Assembly: GCA_903874585.1 (NCBI GenBank)
Contig: CAIQSY010000124.1
Coordinates: 1 to 5,379 of the forward strand
Direction: 5' to 3'
Length of the DNA: 5,379 bases
From: an uncultured Chlorobiaceae bacterium
GTDB taxonomy: Bacteria; Bacteroidota; Chlorobiia; Chlorobiales; Chlorobiaceae
Part shown: positions 1 through 5,379 of the stretch, one piece after another
Position numbering within the stretch: the stretch's first letter is position 1
Layout of the letters: each line of letters starts with the position of its first letter
Made by a program: the position numbers and the translations under genes
Notes under the pieces: generated by a model
What the model saw: the letters and a program-made list of their open reading frames with translations, nothing else
The model's database searches: none
What the model was told of the DNA's origin: nothing

Positions 1-96
1 ATCCAGAGGTGCGAGAATTGCCTGAGAAAGAGAGAGTTCTCCAACAGCGCTTGGATGCGAGCTTTGTACGCTGGAGGTGTGAGGAGTATCAGCCAT
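1..96 (-). CDS. N-terminal fragment of an unidentified protein, cut by the window edge
   Basis: An open frame starts with ATG at 96-94 and stays open to the window edge, giving 32 residues that begin MADTPHTSSVQSS and end ELSLSQAILAPLD. A TAA lies two codons upstream of the ATG, so no earlier start is available in this frame. A Ser/Thr-rich, probably flexible leader followed by an amphipathic stretch is a believable N-terminus. It shares the strand of every other gene here, and no terminator is visible between it and priA, which fits a same-direction downstream gene. No Shine-Dalgarno is seen. The protein is not identified: from memory the ELSLSQAILAPLD stretch faintly recalls small DUF2589-type proteins, but this is a weak impression. 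A competing plus-strand frame (3-98) covers the same bases. Confidence 0.45.
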   Translation of the reverse strand, partial: MADTPHTSSVQSSHPSAVGELSLSQAILAPLD

Positions 97-265
97 AAGT
101 TATTGCTTTATCAAGTTATAAACATTGCTCAAGCACACTTTGGTTATTCAGCAAACATCAGCCAGATAACGTGGTTTTGTGCTGCAACGTTCGTAAAAGC
201 AGAACAGTGATAATTTACAGGAAATCTATGAAGTTCAGTCATATTGAGCCAACTTCTCTCTACTG
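97..265. other. Intergenic gap downstream of priA
   Basis: This AT-rich gap between the priA stop and the edge ORF holds no ORF I can support. I see no GC-rich hairpin followed by a T run on either strand. The only notable inverted repeat is six bases (GAAGTT/AACTTC, 230-256) with a 15-base loop, which is too weak for a terminator. Next to the start of the edge ORF lies an imperfect direct repeat (102-133, reported as a finding). A TATAAC hexamer is present on the minus strand just upstream of that ORF, but no matching -35 box is visible, so no promoter is called. Confidence 0.6.
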
Positions 266-2698
266 TTACATGAGATTTTGCGGATCAACATCGACCATAA
301 AAATCAGCCCTGATGCACGGAAGCGGGTGAGTATTTCGTCGTTCATCTGCTTGATAAAGAGCGGAGAGAGTTTGCCGCTGATGAGTTTAACCAGCACGTG
401 GTAGCGGTAGCGACTGCGAATTTTTGCAATGCCTGCTGGTGCCGGACCTAAAATAATGCCGTTTTGTGCTGGCAGGTGGTGCGTCAAAATCTCTTTACAG
501 TACAATGATGCGGCTTCAGCCTCTTTTTCATCCTCTGCCGTACACTCAAATTTGATCAGCCGCGACGCTGGTGGATAGCGCAACTCTCTGCGTATGGCGC
601 TTTCGCGGAGAAAGAATTTCTCATAACTGCCTTCCAGAATGGCGGTAAAAACGTCGCTCTCCGGGTTATAAACTTGCAGATAAACTTCGCCCGGCATTGA
701 TGCGCGTCCCGCACGTCCGGCAACTTGCGTCAAGAGCGAAAAAACGCGCTCAGAGGCTCTGAAGTCGGGAATATTCAGCCCGATATCAGCCATTAAAACC
801 CCAACCAGCGTTACGGCTGGAAAATCAAGCCCTTTGGCAACCATCTGTGTACCAAGCAAAATCCGTGCTTTCCTCTCGTGAAAATCCTTTAAAATCCTTC
901 CGTGCGACCCTTTGGTGGTGGTGGTATCAACATCCATCCTGAGAATGCGCTCATCGGGAAAAAGGGTTTGCAGCTCCTCTTCAATTCGTTCGGTGCCGCT
1001 GCTTTTGAAAAAAAGCTCGGTTGAGCCGCACTTGTTGCACGAAGCAGTGTAGTGCTCGGTGTGGCCGCAGTAGTGGCAGCGAAGATGTTTTTGCGTTGCA
1101 TGATACACCAGCGGAATATTGCAGAATGTGCAGACGGGAATATGCCCGCAGGTGAGGCAGAAGATGCTGCCAGCAAAGCCGCGTCGGTTCTGCAGCAGAA
1201 TCACCTGTTCATTGCGCTCAAGACGGTGTGCAATCTGTTGATACAGGAGTTCCGAAATGGACGACGACGCTTTGGGGCTCTCTCTCATGCAGATCAGATT
1301 GATACGCGGCATCGTTGCGCCATCAACGCGCTCCGGCAACGTGATCAGCGTGTATTTCCCCTCACGCGCATTATGGTAAGATTCAAAAGAGGGTGTTGCC
1401 GAGCCGAGCAGGCATATTGCCTTGCTGAAAAGCGCCCGCATCACTGCAGTATCGCGAGCGTTGTACCGAGGCGTACGATCTTGCTTGTAAGCGCCGTCGT
1501 GCTCCTCATCAACAATAATTGCACCAACATTATCGAGTGGCGCAAATATAGTTGAGCGTGCTCCGAGGGCAATTTTCGTTTTTCCCTGCTGAAGAGAGTG
1601 CCATGCGTCATATTTCTCCTGATCGCTCATGGCGCTGTGCATAATGGTAATCTCATCACCAAAATGTTCGCGGAATCGCCCTGCTGTTTGTGGCGTGAGC
1701 GCAATTTCCGGTACCAGCACAATCGCTGTTTTTCCAGCAGCCAGCACAATTTTCAGGAACTCGATGTAGATGAGTGTTTTACCACTGCCCGTTACACCGT
1801 GCAGAAGAAACGTCTTGTACTCTTGCCGTACAAAAGCAGTGCGCAGTTGTTCAAGCGCGTGCTGTTGAGAAGCTGTCGGTGTTTTCGATGATTGCGGTTT
1901 TTCCGTAAAGCCGGTTGAAAAGCTGCTTTTTACCTCCACACTCACTTTTTCAGCAAACCCTTTTCTTACAAGTGCTTGCAGTATTTCTCGTGAAGCATCG
2001 ACCATTTCAGGAAAAACGCAATCAGGATAAAGTGCAGCAAGAGCTTTGAATGCTTCAAGCTGTTTCGGTGAATTTTTCAGGTGCTCATCTGCCGATTCAT
2101 GGAGTGATTGTACAATAACATAGGCAGTTTTCAGCTTTGGTTGTCGAGCTGAAAACTTTTTCGATAATTGCAGATAGCCGCCTTGCTCAAGTTTGCCAAG
2201 CGTATGGTAGAGCTGTTTTTTGCCCAAACGTCGCTGAAGCTGGGGGAGTGTCAACCGTTTTTCAGCAATAATCATTTTGAGAATTGAGCGGCGAAGAGCT
2301 GTATTGATAATTTTTTGCTGTTCGGATTTCAGCTCAAATTCTCTGATTTCAACAACATCATGCACGGTGGTGCGCACTGCTGATGGCAAAGCTGCAATCA
2401 GCGTATCAATTCGTCGGGTGAGATAATAATCAGCCATCCAGCCCGTAAGCTGCAACAGTTCACTGCTCAACACCGCGCGAGCACCATACAGAATATCAAC
2501 AATCTCGATGTTCGAGCATTCAGCATTGTCATCCTCAAGAACCGTCAGAATGTAGCCAATCGCCATTCGTCCATTGCCATTTTTCACCGAAAGCAGCACC
2601 ATGCAGCCAGGCTTTACATCCTCATGCAACGCATCAGAGAGCGAAACAAGAAACGGTTCGCCTCTGAATATTTTTTCTGATACAGTCAGTGCTTGCAT
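266..2698 (-). CDS. priA: Primosomal protein N' (replication restart helicase PriA)
   Basis: PriA is a 3'-5' superfamily 2 DNA helicase that recognises stalled or collapsed replication forks and starts reloading of the replicative helicase. From the ATG at 2698 the protein is 810 residues, somewhat longer than E. coli PriA (about 730). The N-terminal 3'-DNA-binding domain is recognisable from the VKPGCMV stretch and WMADYY...ALPSAVR (87-109). A winged-helix-like segment follows at about 132-178. Helicase motifs are intact: Walker A GVTGSGKT (301-308), DEEH (397-400) followed by the aromatic-rich loop AYKQDRTPRYNARD, GSATP (432-436), GTQMVAKGLDFP (616-627) and QVAGRAGR (658-665). Eight zinc-binding cysteines occur as four CxxC pairs (514/517, 523/526, 541/544, 554/557). 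An in-frame TTG at 2710 would add four residues. I prefer the ATG because MQALTV lines up with the MPVAHV start of E. coli PriA. The gene stands alone, below the adk terminator. Confidence 0.97.
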   Translation of the reverse strand: MQALTVSEKIFRGEPFLVSLSDALHEDVKPGCMVLLSVKNGNGRMAIGYILTVLEDDNAECSNIEIVDILYGARAVLSSELLQLTGWMADYYLTRRIDTLIAALPSAVRTTVHDVVEIREFELKSEQQKIINTALRRSILKMIIAEKRLTLPQLQRRLGKKQLYHTLGKLEQGGYLQLSKKFSARQPKLKTAYVIVQSLHESADEHLKNSPKQLEAFKALAALYPDCVFPEMVDASREILQALVRKGFAEKVSVEVKSSFSTGFTEKPQSSKTPTASQQHALEQLRTAFVRQEYKTFLLHGVTGSGKTLIYIEFLKIVLAAGKTAIVLVPEIALTPQTAGRFREHFGDEITIMHSAMSDQEKYDAWHSLQQGKTKIALGARSTIFAPLDNVGAIIVDEEHDGAYKQDRTPRYNARDTAVMRALFSKAICLLGSATPSFESYHNAREGKYTLITLPERVDGATMPRINLICMRESPKASSSISELLYQQIAHRLERNEQVILLQNRRGFAGSIFCLTCGHIPVCTFCNIPLVYHATQKHLRCHYCGHTEHYTASCNKCGSTELFFKSSGTERIEEELQTLFPDERILRMDVDTTTTKGSHGRILKDFHERKARILLGTQMVAKGLDFPAVTLVGVLMADIGLNIPDFRASERVFSLLTQVAGRAGRASMPGEVYLQVYNPESDVFTAILEGSYEKFFLRESAIRRELRYPPASRLIKFECTAEDEKEAEAASLYCKEILTHHLPAQNGIILGPAPAGIAKIRSRYRYHVLVKLISGKLSPLFIKQMNDEILTRFRASGLIFMVDVDPQNLM

Positions 2699-2771
2699 GG
2701 TGGTGGTCAATGAAAAATATCTCTAACCCATTGTGACTTTGCGGCAGTTGTTCGTGCAACGTGCTGGAACA

Positions 2772-2804
2772 AAAAAAGTCAGCGCATGATACGCTGACTT
2801 TTTT
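2772..2804 (-). terminator. Intrinsic terminator after adk (symmetric, potentially bidirectional)
   Basis: A perfect 13-bp inverted repeat, AAAAAAGTCAGCG (2772-2784) and CGCTGACTTTTTT (2792-2804), flanks a 7-base loop. Read on the minus strand it forms a GTCAGCG/CGCTGAC core followed by seven Ts (2777-2771), starting 24 bases after the adk stop codon. This is a classic Rho-independent terminator for the rlmN-hypothetical-adk unit. The A tract on the other side gives six Ts on the plus strand, so it could also stop plus-strand transcripts, although no plus-strand gene is seen nearby. It implies that priA has its own promoter between the hairpin and its start, or depends on readthrough. Confidence 0.9.
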
Positions 2805-2828
2805 AAGAATTCGATGTTGTTGTGATGA

Positions 2829-3485
2829 TCAGCAACCAAGTGCAGCAAGAATTCTGTCACGAATTTCCTCAACTTTGCCCGTTCCTTCAACTTTGGAATA
2901 GCGAGGTGCATCAGCGCCAGCGGTTTTTGATAATCCATTATAATATGCAATCAGTGGCGCTGTTTGTGCATGGTACACCTCAAGACGTTTTCTTACGGTC
3001 TCCTCGTTATCATCCTCACGCTGTACCAATGGTTCACCACTTTCGTCATCAATGCCAGCAGTTTTCGGCGGATTAAAGGTGACATGATACGTTCTGCCTG
3101 AAGCAAGGTGAACACGGCGTCCACTCATACGTTCAATAATATCCTCATCCTCGACACTTATTTCCACCACATGGTCAATATTGACGCCATCGTTCAGCAG
3201 CGCTTCAGCCTGAGCAAGCGTGCGGGGAAAACCATCAAAAAGGCAGCCGTTTGCACAATCTGCCTCCGTCAAGCGCTCTTTAACAAGCCCGATAATAATC
3301 TCGTCAGACACAAGCTGACCGGCATCCATAATTTTCTTTGCAGCAATGCCGAGTTCCGTTCCCGCTTTTACTGCTGCACGCAGCATATCGCCAGTCGATA
3401 TCTGCGGTATGCCGAGGGTTTTTGAAATGTAGTTTGACTGTGTGCCTTTGCCGGCTCCTGGTGCTCCTAATAGAATAATTCTCAT
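2829..3485 (-). CDS. adk: Adenylate kinase
   Basis: Adenylate kinase is a cytoplasmic enzyme that interconverts ATP + AMP and 2 ADP and so sets the adenylate energy charge. The 218-residue protein matches the long bacterial type (E. coli Adk is 214) and is collinear with it throughout. It shows the P-loop GAPGAGKGT (7-15), the AMP-binding segment PQISTGDMLRAAVKAGTELG (27-46), DGFPRT (84-89), GRRVH at the start of the LID (122-126), a full-length LID with TYHVTFNPPK (132-141), and ETVRKRL (162-168). The LID lacks the four-cysteine zinc site found in many Gram-positive enzymes, so it should be the hydrogen-bonded type. The start is the ATG at 3485, which gives MRIILLGAPG as in E. coli. A TTG immediately upstream is in frame but adds only one residue. 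It begins 10 bases after the hypothetical gene's stop, so the two are probably cotranscribed. No Shine-Dalgarno is visible. Confidence 0.98.
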   Translation of the reverse strand: MRIILLGAPGAGKGTQSNYISKTLGIPQISTGDMLRAAVKAGTELGIAAKKIMDAGQLVSDEIIIGLVKERLTEADCANGCLFDGFPRTLAQAEALLNDGVNIDHVVEISVEDEDIIERMSGRRVHLASGRTYHVTFNPPKTAGIDDESGEPLVQREDDNEETVRKRLEVYHAQTAPLIAYYNGLSKTAGADAPRYSKVEGTGKVEEIRDRILAALGC

Positions 3486-3495
3486 CAAACAATTT

Positions 3496-4272
3496 TTAAT
3501 AGGGTTTTTTTGTCACAATCGTGATTTTTGGCTTCGATAATTTTATCTCTTCAACAGGGATTCTTGTGGATGGCGAACTCTCGTAAGACTCTGTTGCACC
3601 GTCATTCGCGGAAGCAACAGGAGGGAATAATGCAGGCTCCTCACGCTTTACTGAGGGTTTAAGCTGTATGGTTTGTACCGGTGGTCTTTTCTTAAGTTCA
3701 ATTGTTGTGGCTTTCACTCCACCATCAGCTTTTGTGGTGTGCTGCAACTGAGCATTATTAAACATCTGTTGCATTGCAGCAGCAGAGCCTTTCGTATCGA
3801 GTGATCGGCACTGATATTCTTCTTCCTTGATACGATCTTTTTTAAAGTTGAAATCCATCGAGCCCAGCATCATACGAATGGAACGGCGGCTTTCGCCAAG
3901 ATCGCCTTTCGACTCAATCTGAGTTTCAGCTTTTGCATTGACTGTGGTGATTGGTGCTCCACTCCCGTCTTTCTCCTCATACAGCCCAAAGGTGACATCG
4001 ATTTTCAAGCCAAAAAGAAGTACAGAACTCACTTCCGCCCGAATAATATTCATACCACCAACTGCTGTTTTTTCACTTTTAATCATCCAGCCCAGCCAGT
4101 GGTCAATCTTCTCAAGAATAAAATCCGAAATATCAGTCATAGGACGCTGATAACGGCGAACTCTTAATTCATCGAAAAGAGGTTTTTCAGATGTGTGGGT
4201 AGCATTTGTGGTAATGCCTTGGTAAGCTTTGTTGAATTCGTTCTTAAACGGAATGAAATCGTTTAAATCCAT
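3496..4272 (-). CDS. Conserved-looking hypothetical protein, 258 residues
   Basis: I do not recognise this protein. It lies tightly between rlmN (31 bases upstream) and adk (10 bases downstream) on the same strand, which argues that it is a real, cotranscribed gene. There is no signal peptide and no membrane segment, so it is probably cytoplasmic. Residues 1-160 look like a folded alpha/beta domain: a helical N-terminus with FILEKIDHWLGWMI (51-64), likely beta strands at 75-120 (IIRAEVSSVLLFGLKIDVTF, then the turn EEKDGSGAP, then ITTVNAKAETQI), then the polar segment SKGDLGESRRSIRMMLGSMD (121-140). Residues 160-180 are Ala/Gln/Asn-rich. The rest looks disordered, with Lys/Pro-rich short strands TTIELKKRPP, QTIQLKPSVK and EEIKLSKPKITIVTKKPY, and an acidic/Ser-rich spacer between them. 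The ATG at 4272 is the chosen start; no Shine-Dalgarno precedes it. No catalytic motif is evident and I assign no function. Confidence 0.85.
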   Translation of the reverse strand: MDLNDFIPFKNEFNKAYQGITTNATHTSEKPLFDELRVRRYQRPMTDISDFILEKIDHWLGWMIKSEKTAVGGMNIIRAEVSSVLLFGLKIDVTFGLYEEKDGSGAPITTVNAKAETQIESKGDLGESRRSIRMMLGSMDFNFKKDRIKEEEYQCRSLDTKGSAAAMQQMFNNAQLQHTTKADGGVKATTIELKKRPPVQTIQLKPSVKREEPALFPPVASANDGATESYESSPSTRIPVEEIKLSKPKITIVTKKPY

Positions 4273-4303
4273 GATTATTGAAGCTGTTAGAGATTATTGC
4301 GGT

Positions 4304-5377
4304 TCATTGCATACCATGTGTTGCGAGTTGGCCACACGCCGCATTGATGGTTGTTCCAAAACTTTTTCTTACGGTGACATGAAACCCTGCATTCATGAGA
4401 TATTGCTGGAACAGGTCTCTTGCAGAGCCGTAAACAGGACTGAACTTTATATTAATGATTGCATTGTAATCAATCAAATTTATTTTGCATAAAAAACCTC
4501 TGCAAAATCTTGCAAGCAGCTTTGCATCTTCCAGCGAGTCATTCACGCCTTTCAGCAGCATATAAACAATAGTTACAGGCGCACCTGTTGCGTTTGTGTA
4601 CTCAGCAAGCGACTTGCCCAGCTCTTGTATGGGGTATTGCCGTGCAGCTATGGGCATCAGCACCTCTCGTTTCTGCTGATCAGCAGTATGAAGCGACACC
4701 GCAAGTTTTGTTTTCAACCCAGATTTCCCAAGGCGCTGAATTTCAGGGATAACACCAACCGTTGAAATAGTCACCTTTTTTTGCGAGAGGGCGAAACGAT
4801 AATTTCGTGTGCAAAGTGTTTCGATAGCTTCAATAACATTATCCGTATTGAGCAGCGGTTCTCCCATGCCCATAAAAACAATGTTCGTCAACGTATGATC
4901 GGGTAGTTTTGCCGCCACAATCTCATTAAGAGAATATACTTGCCCAAGAATTTCCCCTGCACTCAGATTTCGCTGAAAGCCCATTTTTCCAGTCGCACAA
5001 AAAGTGCACTGAAACGGGCATCCAACTTGCGATGAAATACAGGCAGTCATGCGCTCTGTTGCTGGAATAAGCACACTCTCCACCATATTGCCATCAGGCA
5101 GTTTCAGCAGGATTTTCTCTGTCGGTCGCGGGCAGGTTTCATCAATACTTTCATCATGCTGGATAATTTCTGGTCGCAAAATGGAAAATGTATCCGAAAG
5201 TTTTTTGCGTAAAGGAAGGCTTAAAATGCTCATATCATCAAAACTTGCCGCTTGATGGCTGAACAGCCATTGATGTATTTGAGTTGCCCGAAAGGCTGGC
5301 TCACCCAGCGCACTCATTGCCTGCTTTAATTCGTTGAAGGTAAGATCGATAATATTGGGCAATGGGGGCAATGGCAT
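4304..5377 (-). CDS. rlmN: Dual-specificity 23S rRNA/tRNA adenine-C2 methyltransferase RlmN
   Basis: RlmN is a radical-SAM enzyme that methylates C2 of A2503 in 23S rRNA and, in E. coli, A37 of some tRNAs, supporting translational fidelity. The 357-residue protein is near the usual family length. The N-terminal accessory domain carries LGEPAFRATQIHQWLF (24-39). The iron-sulfur cluster motif CPFQCTFC is at 120-127 (Cys 120, 124, 127), following TACISSQVG. A GMGEPLLN SAM-binding motif lies at 170-177 and SLH at 228-230. Cys348 in AACGQLA corresponds to the E. coli methyl-carrying Cys355, and Cys113 to E. coli Cys118. Both catalytic cysteines are therefore present, which supports RlmN, or its close homologue Cfr by motif alone; the genomic setting and family resemblance favour RlmN. 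The ATG is two bases from the window edge, so a longer N-terminus or an upstream partner gene cannot be excluded. Confidence 0.96.
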   Translation of the reverse strand: MPLPPLPNIIDLTFNELKQAMSALGEPAFRATQIHQWLFSHQAASFDDMSILSLPLRKKLSDTFSILRPEIIQHDESIDETCPRPTEKILLKLPDGNMVESVLIPATERMTACISSQVGCPFQCTFCATGKMGFQRNLSAGEILGQVYSLNEIVAAKLPDHTLTNIVFMGMGEPLLNTDNVIEAIETLCTRNYRFALSQKKVTISTVGVIPEIQRLGKSGLKTKLAVSLHTADQQKREVLMPIAARQYPIQELGKSLAEYTNATGAPVTIVYMLLKGVNDSLEDAKLLARFCRGFLCKINLIDYNAIINIKFSPVYGSARDLFQQYLMNAGFHVTVRKSFGTTINAACGQLATHGMQ

Positions 5378-5379
5378 GG

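Noticed and set aside
230..256. Inverted repeat GAAGTT/AACTTC downstream of priA as a possible terminator
   Set aside because: The stem is only six AT-rich pairs with a 15-base loop, and no T run follows it on either strand.
171..404. Plus-strand 77-codon ORF overlapping the 3' end of priA
   Set aside because: Most of it is antisense to the conserved PriA C-terminus. It has no SD, and its translation is Ser/Cys-rich without motifs.
1052..1555. 167-codon plus-strand ORF inside priA
   Set aside because: It is fully antisense to the conserved zinc-binding and helicase region of PriA. Its translation has no recognisable motifs, so it is a shadow frame.
2711..2771. Possible priA promoter with TTGCAC and CACAAT hexamers about 18 bases apart
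   Set aside because: TTGCAC matches the -35 consensus at only three positions and CACAAT is a four-of-six -10. This is too weak to call in short AT-rich DNA.
2723..2950. Minus-strand 75-codon ORF between adk and priA
   Set aside because: It overlaps the adk 3' end in another frame and runs through the terminator hairpin, so it would not be expressed as a normal gene.
3108..3425. Plus-strand 105-codon ORF inside adk
   Set aside because: It is antisense to the strongly conserved adenylate kinase sequence, with no start context or recognisable product.
1..5379. CRISPR array, tRNA/rRNA genes, insertion sequences, defence or toxin-antitoxin genes
   Set aside because: Reading both strands showed no regularly spaced repeats, no tRNA-like cloverleaf, no transposase motifs and no accessory gene cassette. 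The window is filled by housekeeping genes.

Overview
The window looks like ordinary chromosomal housekeeping DNA from a green sulfur bacterium (Chlorobi). This is inferred from the character of the Adk, PriA and RlmN proteins, the moderate GC content (mid-40s percent by eye) and the lack of Shine-Dalgarno motifs. A low-GC Chlorobium such as C. chlorochromatii is my best guess, from family knowledge only; no search was run.

All four complete genes lie on the minus strand, so transcription runs from high to low coordinates. The first three probably form one transcription unit: rlmN (23S rRNA/tRNA A2 methyltransferase, 4304-5377), then an uncharacterised 258-residue protein (3496-4272, 31 nt gap), then adk (adenylate kinase, 2829-3485, 10 nt gap). 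The unit ends at a strong, symmetric intrinsic terminator at 2772-2804. Next comes priA (primosomal helicase N', 266-2698), which must start from its own promoter in the short gap 2699-2771 or from readthrough.

Below priA is a gap of about 170 bp (97-265) with no recognisable terminator. At the left edge is a truncated ORF. I favour a minus-strand N-terminus starting at 96, but an overlapping plus-strand C-terminus (3-98) cannot be excluded.

Functionally, RlmN (ribosome and tRNA modification), Adk (adenylate pool homeostasis) and PriA (replication restart) are unrelated core functions. I found no mobile element, CRISPR array, RNA gene or defence cassette, and no convincing evidence of a new biological system. 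The least explained items are the hypothetical protein between rlmN and adk, with its repetitive lysine-rich tail, and the edge ORF.
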